A stretch of 64,000 nt of DNA from the NCBI GenBank assembly GCA_033030425.1, contig JAUFSD010000010.1, positions 1,674,001-1,738,000 on the forward strand, written 5' to 3'. Made by a program: the position numbers and the translations under genes. Below, piece after piece: positions 10,000 to 20,874 of this stretch; the first letter of the stretch is position 1, and every line of letters begins with the position of its first letter. The notes under the pieces were generated by a model. It was not told where the DNA came from, did not search any database, and saw only the letters and a list, made by a program, of their open reading frames with translations. This DNA is from Verpa conica. Lineage: Eukaryota > Ascomycota > Pezizomycetes > Pezizales > Morchellaceae.

Positions 10000-12855
10000 A
10001 TGCCCTCAATCACTGTGGGCTGGCCTGACCGTACCTATTTCTACTCTCTGCTCGTAGTCTCCCTTCTATCTGCAAAGATCCTTCATGTCCTTTCCCATTT
10101 ATCTGCCTTGCCCATATTCCTCTTTCTGCTATACTTTCCTACTTTTTTCTTTCTTGATTTTATCGTCATCTGCTTTACCCGTGTCATCTTCCAGAGATGG
10201 CGGGCCGTGGGTATCTTTCTCTCGTAGGTCCCCGGTTTCTTGCGTGATATAGCCAAAAGCCTTTCTAACCCATTTTTGACAGCCTACTCATCACCTCCAC
10301 TTCTGCTTCCCAAATCGGCTTCTTCATTGAAACAGGCGGTGAGATCCACTGGAGCATGATGTCCAAGGTTTTGAGTGAGCCCGAAGGCTTTTTTGGCATG
10401 CTCATGAGCGGCTTTGCTGGCCTGTCATTGACCATTGGTATTCTTGCCGGCATCGCATGGCTGTTTAATCCCCTCCTCTATAATCTATCCCACCGCATGG
10501 TTAGATCTATCGTAACTACTATTTTTCCCAACAAGTGGATTGTCTTTAGGGAGAATCTTGTGCGGCGCCGCTTGCCCGAGGGCGACTCGGAGGCTGGCGA
10601 AGGATTACTATCAGAACCTGTTGCCGAAAAGTCTGCGGACTCTAATTCTGTTTCGGCTATTCGATGGGCAAGGCTTAAACTATTAATTGCGACTGGAACA
10701 ATTATTGTGCTGCATATTGTGCGCCCGCGGTCTCCGTACCAGCACATGTCTGGGACCCTCCCGTTTACTTTGTTTGAAGGCCTCTGGATTAGGCGATCGG
10801 TCTTTTGCGAACCTTCGCCATTTGATGGGCCTCCAGAGTTCCCGTTCCCAGAGCTTCTGCGCAAAGAGTTTTGGGTCCCTGCGGAGGGCGAAGGCGAGGG
10901 TGGTGTTGGCCGAGGATGGAAGCCTGGGAGCCCGTGGTGGGAAGTGGAAGAAGAGAGGGAGAGGAATCGCCCTAGTTGGCTTCCAGAGCAAAGGATGCCC
11001 GGCTTTGAGCGATTTTACCACCATGGTCACCACCCTCCTGGCCCACCACCTCCCGGCCCCCCTCCTCACCATGGTCGTCACCACGGCCCTCCAGGACATC
11101 CCCATCATAGAGATGAAGAAGATGATTTCCCGCCTCCCCCACCACCACCACCTGGATATGAGCCCGTGCTTGATCCGCTAAAGATTACGAACCTCGATCT
11201 TCCTGTATTGGATGCGCTGAAAGGCGCTCTTTCTGGCGTCTCAATCAAGCATATTGTTCTGCTATCTCTTGAGTCTACCCGCAAGGATGTTTTCCCGCTA
11301 GTCAAAGATGATATACTCTACAACAAAATCATGAGCTCCCGGGGCGACACGACAAAGGTCAAGCGCGATTCACCTCAAAATGAGCTCTGGGCAGATCTCT
11401 CAGAGTTGAGCCGAATGGCAGAGAAAATAACTGGAGAGGACGGCGGCTTTGGCAGAGGGGGCAATAGCACTTTCGGTGGGATTAATATCAAGGGAGCTTT
11501 GACTGGTAGTAGCTTTACCCTGAAATCGCTCCTTGGGAGCCACTGTGGTGTTTCACCGCTAGCAGTCGACTTTTTGGAAGAACTTGAAACCGACATCTAC
11601 CAGCCGTGTCTTGCGCACGTTCTAAAGGTCATGAATGCTAACCTTCCTAAAGCGGGCACTGTGGAGAAGGGGTGGAAGAATAATGGAACGTGGAAGTCCG
11701 TCTTTATGCAAGCCTCCACCACAAAGTTCGACCGCCAGGCGCCGTTCCTTGACCAGATTGGATTCGATGACACGGTTGTTCGGGAAACTCTTCAATCTCC
11801 CACAGCAAAACACCCGCCAAAGCAGGGCGAGCTGAACTACTTTGGATATTCAGAGACCGAGTTGAAACCGTACATTAAAGATTTGTTTACAGACGCTGAG
11901 GCCAATGGTGAGAGGATATTTTTGTCGCACTTGACGAGTAGCACTCATCATCCTTGGGCTACACCACCAGAATTTGGGGAGCAAGAACCGTATTGGGGTG
12001 TTGAAGGGAGCCATGCTAGTGGCGGTGGAGCTGCTTGGAATAAATATCTCAACAGTATCAAGTGGGGCGATGCGTGGATTGGTGAGGTTTTGAACGTCTT
12101 GGAAGAAGTCGGTGTTGCCAATGAAACGTTGGTGGTTATGGTCGGAGACCAGTAAGTCCCACTACAGATCTTGAGGTTATCGGGTGATTTTACTAACAAA
12201 CTTTAGTGGCTTTGCTTTCGGTGAATCTACAAACGCAAAGACAACATATGCGAACCCGCACATTAAGAACTTCCAAGTACCTCTAGTATTCCGCCACCCC
12301 CAACTTCCCCGAATCCAGCTCAACCATACCACAACCTCCATGACGATTCTCCCAACTGTCCTTGACCTACTTGTCTCTACAAACTCACTAAATCAAGAGT
12401 CCACGTCAATCGCAAAGTATCTGCTCCCTGAGTACGAAGGACAGTCTCTTATTCGCCCCTTTCGTCCCATTCGGTTCGGACGACAGCAGTGGAATTTCGG
12501 CGTTGTCAATCCTGGAGGGACACATCTATCTGTTGTTTCATCGGGATACCCCTTCAGGCTGGTCCTACCAATTTGCGAGCCCTCGCCATATATCTTTTCG
12601 TGGCCCGAACAGGACCCGATGGAGATTGATACTGCGGAGTCTTGGGAAGGTGGAAAGAAGCTGAAGGAGGCCGTGCAGAAAAAGTATGGCGATGACGCAG
12701 CCAAGTGGGTCGAGGAAGCCGAGAAGATTGCTGGCTGGGCGATCTGGGAGGGACGGAGAAGGTGGAGGTATGATGGTGGTACGCGGAGAGAGGATAGAGG
12801 CGCGAAACACAACCAAGATGGGTTGCTAGAGCATGATCACTGGTGGAATACCTAA
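10000..12855 (+). CDS. Membrane sulfatase/phosphoglycerol-transferase-like protein
   Basis: Three exons (10000-10223, 10283-12151, 12207-12855) give 913 residues. The N-terminal 250 residues hold several hydrophobic helices, including ones near 15-60, 75-95, 110-135 and about 190-205. The extracytoplasmic catalytic half has LLSLESTRKDVFP, where the Ser/Thr is in the position of the nucleophile of alkaline-phosphatase-superfamily enzymes such as LtaS. Metal-site motifs follow: LSHLTSSTHHPW and GDHGFAFGES. This is the layout of fungal 'sulfatase domain' membrane proteins. A His/Pro-rich low-complexity insert at 11015-11160 (HHGHHPPGPPPPGPPP and a run of eight prolines) lies between membrane and catalytic parts. 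The first intron uses GTAGGT at 10224; this choice restores one continuous helix. The substrate (sulfate ester or lipid phosphoglycerol) is not known. Confidence 0.85.
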
Positions 12856-13766
12856 CTATATCTTATGGGGTTTCCTCCGTAACGCTAGTCGATTTCATGG
12901 TTTATTTTTGATTTAGGAATGTTTGGTCATGCATGGCGAATACGGCGTTTTTTTATTTTATTTTTATACCTAAATATCATATTTTGATTAATCTTGCACT
13001 TTTATGTTTTAGCGAATGTTGGGAATGAGTTCTTTGTAAGGCTATATCCTAGTTGTGCTCCTTATAAGAATACCAATAGAATAAAGATATCTCTGCGCAC
13101 GCTTGGCAGGTTCTACAAGAATAGTAGTTATATAAGTGATTAGTACTCTATTAAACTACGAGTGACGATCTGTGAGGGCCAAGTAGTTGATAGTACGGGA
13201 TCTAGACCCACAGACGAAGCCTCTCCTAGAGTACCATCGCCTACACTCGGTTAGAATACTACTAGCAGTAAGTGTACAACTCCTCCCTCTGTGGGGCGTA
13301 ATAGATACGTACCGGAGCCTTTCTCCACGCAGAGTTTAATCCAACCACATCCGGGCATTGCACTCTACACTGCATGTATTTAACACAGCTGGTCAGCTCA
13401 TGTTGGAGGCTTTATGGGAGAGTCGTTCAAACCAACAAACCGCCTTTATGGCCCCCCCTCTTCTCTCCAATCTTCTACTAGCGTTCAGCGAAGATATCCT
13501 TTTTTTTGAAAGAAAAATAAAATAAAATAAAAATACCCTGGACACTAACTTTTTAATTGCTTTTTTATATTTTTATATGTGGGTTTATACAAGAATGTGG
13601 CTTTTTTTTTTTCGAACCGAGTTTGTCAAAAAAAACTAACTAATAACACGTCACTAGAACTAGTAACCCGTCCCTCTTACCCCATTACCTCTATCCCTAC
13701 CCTGCCCGTACCCCCCTGCCCGTACCCCCCTACCCGTACCCCTACCCCCCTACCACCTCCCGTCCC
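12856..13766. other. Intergenic region
   Basis: AT-rich 0.9 kb with A/T homopolymers near 12950 and 13500-13560. A degenerate C-rich repeat of the form CCCGTACCCCCCTA occurs at about 13700-13755, just before the next ATG. No gene is supported. Confidence 0.45.
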
Positions 13767-14168
13767 ATGGCATCTGCGTCACTTCGGGTCTGGGAGCGCA
13801 CCTTAACACCGAAAAGCGACGGTAAACACTACAGAATCACCAAATGGGCCAGAAGCAGGATCCTTGCACTTATCTCTGCACTTATCGCTGCCGTCAAGGT
13901 TGTTGTGTTGGGCAACTACCTCATATCCAGAAGATTGCGAGAAAGAGAACTTGCTCGGAGGAAAAAGCTCGTTGATCATTGCCAGTGTGCACCGGCGGAG
14001 AAGAAGCGGTTGGGAGGTCTCGGCGGGAGGCTGAAGAGGTGGGTGTTGCTGAAGAGGGAGCGTCAGAGTGTGGTTGAGGTGGTGGGGTTGGAAAAGGTTT
14101 CGTGTGGGTTGGGGTTGTTGGGTCCTAGGCTTTGTGTTGTTACTGTTACAGAGGTTGAGGGTCCTTGA
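13767..14168 (+). CDS. Hypothetical small single-pass membrane protein
   Basis: A single-exon frame of 133 codons. Its composition looks protein-like: a basic N-terminus, one hydrophobic helix at about 30-52 (RILALISALIAAVKVVVLGNY), then a strongly basic segment (RRLRERELARRKK) and a Gly/Leu/Val-rich tail. I do not recognise a family. The positive charge after the helix predicts that the C-terminal side faces the cytoplasm. It is convergent with the F-box gene that ends at 14385. It may be a chance frame in a GC-richer patch; there is no second line of evidence. Confidence 0.35.
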   Translation: MASASLRVWERTLTPKSDGKHYRITKWARSRILALISALIAAVKVVVLGNYLISRRLRERELARRKKLVDHCQCAPAEKKRLGGLGGRLKRWVLLKRERQSVVEVVGLEKVSCGLGLLGPRLCVVTVTEVEGP

Positions 14169-14384
14169 AATATTATAATGAATTTTTTATTTTCAGTAAT
14201 GATACATGATATTTGACAAATGAAAGACGCCCCTCCCCCTCCCAGGAATAAAATGAGTGATATGATATGACCCAGTCTGTAATATTTTTTTTTCCAGAAC
14301 TTCCCCCCCATATACTGTATTGCACTTGGAAAAAAATTACAATGTAATGATTGTCTTAAGTAAAGTAGTACCAACGCCCTTGTT

Positions 14385-16454
14385 TTATTCCTCAACCACC
14401 TCCTCCTCACCGACCGCCGACCGCTTCTTAGAGCGCCACTCGGTACAAGCATGAAGAAGCTTCTTGGTCCCCGTCACACACGCAAATGGCAATATAGCAG
14501 GCGCAACAACCACATACCCCGGAAGCAGTACTGTATGAAACAACGCATCCCTCATGATCTTCTTTATCTTCCTCTTCTTCCTATCCTTCCATATCTCCTG
14601 AGTCTCAAACCTCCAAAACATCATCTGGTGCGGTAACGCCAACAACAGACCCTTCTCATCGCCTAGAAGCACACTATGCTCACCCCACTGACGGCGCTGA
14701 TCCGACCACAGCTGGGTGTTAGTCGATGTGCCTTCGCGGGTATTACATATACAGTCCGCCGGGGTCAGCATCTTTGCACCCCTCGTCCACGACACCGAGG
14801 TCCCCGTCCCACCAATCGGGGAGCCTATCCTGCGGAAGTATGAAGCGTCATGAGGACCCTTAACGTCTGTGTCTTGCCGCTCTGCACCGAGGTTGCCCGT
14901 CGCGACGCGGAGTGAGATGCGGTCCACCGGATGGCTGAAACTGCACGCTTCGAAGCGGTCTTGCAGGGCCGTGAACGAGACTGCTTGTCTGCTGAATGTG
15001 ACGCTGTGGTTGGCGAGGGGACTAGGGACGCCGTCGAAGCTCTCGTTTGGAATACGCAGGGCGCCGTTGTATGTCCCGCTGATGCATTCTTCTCCTTTAC
15101 TGCTTTGGCTGGGCGGGACTTGCAGCCAGCGGTGGTGTGTGAGGTCTTGCAGGTGGGGGTGCTCTTTGTGCGTTGGGTTCTTGCATTGGTAGGCTGTGTC
15201 GTGCGAGAATTCTTTGCTGTGTTGGATGAAGTATGGGGCTCCCGCGGGGAATCGAGTACGGCTGTCGAGCAGGGTTTCGGTCGTGTGGATGCTTTGGAAT
15301 AATCCCGTTGTGAGTGAGTAGGTGGTGCTCTCTATGCATCCGGTGACTGCGGAGGTCAAAACCACAAGGCAGTTGTCTTTATTGCTGATTTCAATGTTGC
15401 TAATCACGGGGCGTTCGAGTAACTATAGTGGGTTTGTTAGTCTATTACTTTATGTGGTAGAAATAGAAGGATTGTGGTTGGTTTACAGTCTTGTGGTGTA
15501 GATGAATTGTGTGGAGAATCTCCATTTTTGTAATGTCTCGGATGTCTATCACGAGGAGTTCAAGTCCCTTCACGACTAATGCGTAGTTGCTAGAAGAGTA
15601 GATCTCCCAAGGCCCTTCGTTAAGATATTCAATCTCAGAAAGTGATATTTCACCTTTCACTAGTGGGTTTTGAAGGAGAACGACATTTAGACTTTATAGT
15701 AGAATAATTAGCCAGGATATCTCACAAGAAAATTAGGGAGATACGCACATGGAACCTCTCGGCTTCTCATCCTCATCAAGAAGCTTACTCAAGGGAGTCC
15801 TAGGCCACATAAACACCAATTTCCCACTCGCCTGGGTATACAATGGCGACAAGCAATCCGGGGAATAATCAAAATCGATAGTTTGAGTTTTCTTTGATTT
15901 CTTCTTCCGGTTCAGGTCGACATAGTTGAAGCATGCACCGTCGATGAACCACCACACGACGAACCCGTCACGGTATATAACGTTGCTTGGCTGGTTCTTG
16001 TTGTTTGCTACCCATCTTGGCTTACTACTCACACCGTACTCCAGGGATCGACCGCTATAAAGCCGTTGCTTCCTGACCCTGTCGTCCGTGAATGCGACGT
16101 CCTTGAATGCCTGCAGCGAAGTAACCGGCGGTGGTGAGAATGACGCTGTAAATATTGCAGAGTGATAAATTGAATCTTCACTCAGAATCTTGTGCCACTT
16201 TTTACAGACCTTAAGATAAGGGTAAGCGGATAGTTATCAAAGGAAGTTCCGAGGGAACTTACCGTCTGCATAATGATTACCTGGGCAGGGCGATAAGCAG
16301 CAACATGTCCGAGCACCTCGATCTGAATATCTCTTGGGAGTAACCCAAAGATATCAATCTGCTTCGGCTTCGGCTTCGGCTTCTCCACATCACCAGCTGG
16401 CTCCTGGACATTTTTCTTGCGCGTCAAACGTTTGAAGAACGAGCCGATGGACAT
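14385..16454 (-). CDS. F-box domain protein
   Basis: Four exons (16454-16263, 16209-15749, 15691-15487, 15422-14385) give 631 residues. A basic leader with a KPKPKPK stretch is followed by an F-box at about 33-75: DIFGLLPRDIQIEVLGHV, then, across the first intron, QTVCKKWHKI. F-box proteins link substrates to the SCF ubiquitin ligase through Skp1. The rest is a long region with beta-strand-like segments (VVWWFIDGACFNYVDL; LVVLTSAVTGCIES) with no WD40 or LRR consensus I can identify, so the substrate is unknown. The C-terminus has a hydrophobic stretch (LLPGYVVVAPAILPFACV) and an acidic end. The second splice (15749/15691) is the least certain. Confidence 0.72.
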
Positions 16455-18011
16455 TGTGTTGATTGCCGGTTGCAGTCCACAAAAGCACCAAAGACATGCT
16501 TCAATCCGGGCACCGATGGGGAAAAGCACAAGCTTTGGGTAGCTTTTTGGGCTGGTTCAGGTCTTTATCTTTTTTTTTTCTTTCTATCTGTCTGGTCTTT
16601 ACGGGTGTGTGTGTGACGCAGGCTGTACCGCATCGGTTGGAGTACACGGATCTGCACTTTTCAAGAGAGAGAGAGTAACGTTCCTCTGTTACACCAGCCA
16701 ATCCTGAAGAACTACATCTATGTATATCCCAGGGCTGTGAGGGGGGATGCAGAATCTTAATTCCTCGGCGTTAGGCGGTGAATAAGACTTTTGGAGGGAG
16801 AATTGCCCTTTTGCTCGAAGATAGTAACGTCTAAGGATAGACCAGACCAAGTGATCAAGATTAAAGGTGGCAGAGCTAGATTTTTACTTGGTACCAAAAA
16901 GATTGTAAGATTGTAAAAAAAGGGTAAGACGGTGAGATCTTTCACCAAGCGAGAGAGAGATAACTGTTGACACTCGTGATATACTGCGTGTGGGCGTTGC
17001 AGGATCTGTCTAAGACTGTGCATATAACCTGCATGGATGCTACTATATTCAGGTTTCTACAGTCAGCCTCAGATGCCTTTGCTCCAAAAGGCTTGATATT
17101 TTAATCATAGGATATCACTCACCCTGCACGGTGGTTCGTTCGTGGGTGTGCCTGTCACAAAGCATCGGAAAATACTATAGATAGCCAGCCATAGACACGA
17201 TACTCGATCCCGTTGCCACTGCCCAAAACCTGTATCGCGGGGGGATGGAAACAAGCCTATGTCAGACTGCAGGGCTAGGGTTGGGGGGGGATCCTCATAC
17301 ATGAGTCTGCTTGCTGGTAACCTATAGAGTTGTGTATTGATTGGGGTGTTTCGACACCTGGAAATGCTTCTAGAATACCAAGATCCTGTTTGTGGGCTAC
17401 CCGGTACCCAGTCTACTCGGGGTCGACGTGGCTTGGCGACTTGGTTGGCTGTGGGGAGGTCTGGGGATGTGGGGCTCTGGGGGTGTGTGTGTGTGGGTGT
17501 GGGTGTGTGTGGGCTCTGGGGGTTGTGTCTGGCTGTCTGGCTGGTCTGGCTGGTCTGGTTCCCCTCTCTGCCTCCACTGGCTGCTCTCTGCTCTGCCATG
17601 GCTCTCCCCTCCCCCCCCCATGACGTTGGGAGCTGCTTACTGGTGAGACCTGGGACAGAGTTTTTGTCTGCAAGTGCAAATGGAAGCCTGCAACAAGTAC
17701 CAGTATACAGTACCCCAGCACAGCCTGCACTCTCTGCGAATAGGAATGTATCTATGTTGGGTAACAGTGTCTTGTCTATCAATACCACACCGTATCCCTG
17801 CCCCTCGTGTTCGTGTTCGTATCCTCTTCCCCCCTCCTATTCCCTCCCTCTCCCGCTATCCGTCTTCCGGCCCCGATGGCCACAGCATCTCAGTACAAAC
17901 CACTTTGCCCACATCTCTACACGTCCTGATGGGTGCCTTTCTTCTTAGTTGTGATCGTGAACGAGTACGAACAAGAGAATATCACCAATCAGAGATTTAT
18001 AATTCCTTCTT
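16455..18011. other. Divergent intergenic region with GT-rich low complexity
   Basis: This 1.56 kb lies between the F-box gene start and the Zn2Cys6 gene start. It has a GT/TGG-rich tract at about 17480-17560 (GTGTGTGTGTGTGGGTG and CTGGCTGGTCTGG repeats). The long open frames over it on both strands are low-complexity by-products. Most of it is probably promoter and 5' leader of the Zn2Cys6 gene. Confidence 0.45.
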
Positions 18012-19480
18012 ATGCCTCCACGCCGCACTCATACAAAGTCCCGTAACGGCTGCGCTAAATGCAAGAAGCGTCGAGTCAAGGTATACTCTTCATCTTATAA
18101 AAGCACGCCTTAACCGGCTAGAGCTGTGGCCGTTTGTATATCAGGTCTTACTCAGGTGAAATTACTGACTTTTCTACTGTCTAGTGCGATGAGGTCCATC
18201 CAGCCTGCGGGAACTGCGTCAAACATGCTATAGAGTGTGACTTTTCTTCTTTACGGTCCTCCAACACGCCCGATATCATCCTCTCGCCGCCAGCAACGAC
18301 TCCGGGGAGTTCCATTACAGCAAACTCTCCTGCTTCCATCTCTGAGAATTCTCCTGTTTCCATCTCTGTACATTCTCCTGCTTCCACAACAACTCTCAGC
18401 GATGCCTCGCCTCCTCTCATACACCAGTCCTTCGCATTCTTACCCAATGTTTCGACACAGAGCTACTTCCAGCAGCATCAGCACCACTTGATCTTGCCCC
18501 CAGCAGACCCCTTCCGGTGGACTACGGAGGATATGGCGCTAATGCACCACTTTACGACTGCGGGGCCCGAGTTTGTCGTTGTCAGAGAGGGCTTGTACGA
18601 GCTATGGCAAACAACCATCCCGAAGCTGGCCTTCAACGAGAAGAGTGGGTGCGCAATGCACGGCATGCTTGCTGTGTCGTCATTACATCTTGCATTCATC
18701 GAGCCGGAGAATAGGGTTTCGCGACTGATGGCTGCAACGGCGCACTACGACAGAGCTGTTCGCGCGACAAGCTTGATGGTCCCTGACATCCGCAAGGACA
18801 ACTGCGAAGCGGTCTTTGTCGCGTCTATGATGATTGTCGTCTTCGCGACTGCGTCCTCGCTAGTACCTGGCAACGGGAGCTCCGACAACGGGCCATGGAC
18901 AATGCCGGAATGGATACCGTTAATCCGCGGAGTACACTCGGTACTAACTGAAGGCTGGAACTGGGTAGAAACAGGGTGTCTTGCGCCTCTTCTCAAATTC
19001 AACCTCTACGAAGGGCCAGAGCATCATAATGAAATGACCACTGCTCTAGACACACTCTACCGGCTCTGCACAGATACCTCAGAGCCGGATCCTGAAGATG
19101 TTAAAGATACAGACACTTCGTCGACATATTTTGGCGCTATCCATAAGCTTCGCAAGAGCTTTGTGGGCAGTTTTGATCCGGAGTGTAATGCGACATCGCT
19201 CATATTCCTCTGGCCCATATGCGTGTCTGATAAGTACGTGGCCTTGCTGAAACAGCGGAGGCCGCGGGCATTGATTATTTTTGCCTATTACTGCGTGCTG
19301 ATGAAACGGATGGAGGTGTATTGGTGGATTGGCGGAAGGGCTGAATACGAGCTGGCAAGAATCGAAAGATCAATAGATGATCTGGAGAAGTGGAAGAAAT
19401 GGCTTGAATGGCCAGTAAAGATGGTGCGGGGTGAAAGTAATGATGAAAATATCCCGGTAGCGGCAGCGACAGCTCCATGA
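18012..19480 (+). CDS. Zn2Cys6 transcription factor, Upc2-like architecture
   Basis: Two exons (18012-18080 and 18185-19480) give 454 residues. The binuclear zinc cluster is complete at residues 14-41: CAKCKKRRVKC, then CGNC and a final Cys, with spacing C-x2-C-x6-C-x6-C-x2-C-x6-C. The intron falls just before the third cysteine, a common position in this family. A Ser/Pro-rich linker with repeated (N/H)SPxS units follows. The rest is helical, with the DMALMHHF...GPEF and SGCAMHGMLAVSSLHLA pattern of the fungal regulators that include sterol-uptake factors. It should bind CGG-type sites in the nucleus. The target genes are unknown; neither flank is an obvious partner. Confidence 0.85.
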
Positions 19481-20874
19481 GGGTATCTTGCACAGGGGGC
19501 TATGTGTATCACGTTGATTTCCATACAACAATGGCGTATACTGTTTTTTGTTTTTTTTTTCCCTTTAGAATGATTTGTACGATAGATTTTCTATTATAGA
19601 CTTTTTCTTTTATTTTTTCTAATTTGATCTTGGGGGGAGGTGGGGGAGATTCCAAATTGCTAAAAGTCGAACGATGTTGACAGCCACTTTTTGCGATACA
19701 AACTGCCTAAAGAAGAAACTGAAGCCGAGTAGAAACGGAGGAGTGATCCAGAGAACCAGAATGTGGGCGTTACCACTCTCTTTAAAAATGATCAGTATAG
19801 TTTAGCTACCCCTCCCCCTGGATTTAGACCGGTCCAGAACAAGCAACGAGCTGGTAGGTTGTGTATGATTGTTTATTTGGACTCAGCCTTTGATCCGTGC
19901 TTGATGAGGATTTGAGCATTTCCATCTCGTCTAGTCAGCACGCATGAATGATAGCGGCAAGGATCGCGAGATTCCCCTAGATGTATGTGTAGTACCCTGT
20001 TAACACGAGTCTAGGCCCTGAAGCGAGCCACGAGGTTGATGCCTGCAGGTACGCATCCACCAAACAGATGACAGCTCTGAGCGGGGGGGGGGATATACCG
20101 GTAGTTATAAGGGAGATGGGGAAATGTTTCTCCGTACGCGGTTATGGGGGGCATTGTTAAGGTAATGATATCAATTGTGTATATGTTAGTTAACAGTCCC
20201 GGTATTATATTCTCCGTACACTCTTGTCACTCCTGTCACTCCTGTCACTCTTGTCACAGTTGGCAGGGTTTGGGCTAAAAGAATAACATATAGATACTAT
20301 CCCCCCCCATACGTATATATATATATACTTGTTCAATTGTACAAGTAGGCAGGTGCACATATCTGGTTTGTATATTTCACCTCCGTCCTCTCCCCCACTC
20401 CACGGTCCACAGATCCCAAAAAAATATGGGATAGCTCCATGTGTTACATTTCGGCTCCACCCCCTCACTATGGTCAGCTGGGTCGTGATCGCCTATCGAG
20501 GTTCAGGGATTCAGGTGGCGAGAAAAGAGCCGCACCCAGACATGAAGCAGGTGCATATCGAGGCGTCGAGACGTCGAGGTCGCCACCAAAGGTGGAGATT
20601 TGGAGATTTGGAACAAGCTTGCCAGTTATTGGCTGTGAAACTTCAGAAGAAAAAAACAAATAAAACTTTATAGTACGATGTTTCTGAATCTTACTACCAG
20701 AACGCCGCCTTCCGGACCCTGTTATGTCTCTTACCGAATTAATTGGCCATTACGTGCGCGGCGTGCGCACGAAGGCGTAGGTGGGGGAGAGGGAGAGGGG
20801 GGGGAACAGTATAAGAGTTCTGATCTCCCGGTAGAGAGAGATTCTCAAAGGGGAGAAAGAAAAAAGAGCTCGAG
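19481..20874. other. Intergenic region
   Basis: No gene is supported in this 1.4 kb. It contains T-rich and G-rich homopolymers, a four-copy 9-mer repeat at 20221-20257, and TATAAGAG near 20811, about 60 nt before the ATG of the next gene. Confidence 0.45.
20221..20257. repeat. Short tandem repeat, 9-mer x4
   Basis: CTCTTGTCA, CTCCTGTCA, CTCCTGTCA and CTCTTGTCA follow one another with one-base differences. Confidence 0.7.

Noticed and set aside
10683..11181. Open frames on both strands inside the sulfatase-like gene
   Set aside because: They overlap a well-supported exon and arise from GC-rich, Pro/His-coding sequence.
17105..17788. 227-codon minus-strand open frame
   Set aside because: It covers the GT/TGG low-complexity tract, is rich in Thr, Pro and Ser, and has no domain. 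Frames on the opposite strand are equally open over the same tract.
20745..20785. Possible first half of a zinc cluster (CAAC followed by arginines) before the regulator-like gene
   Set aside because: No third cysteine or second half follows in any frame, and it is not joined to the gene by a credible intron.
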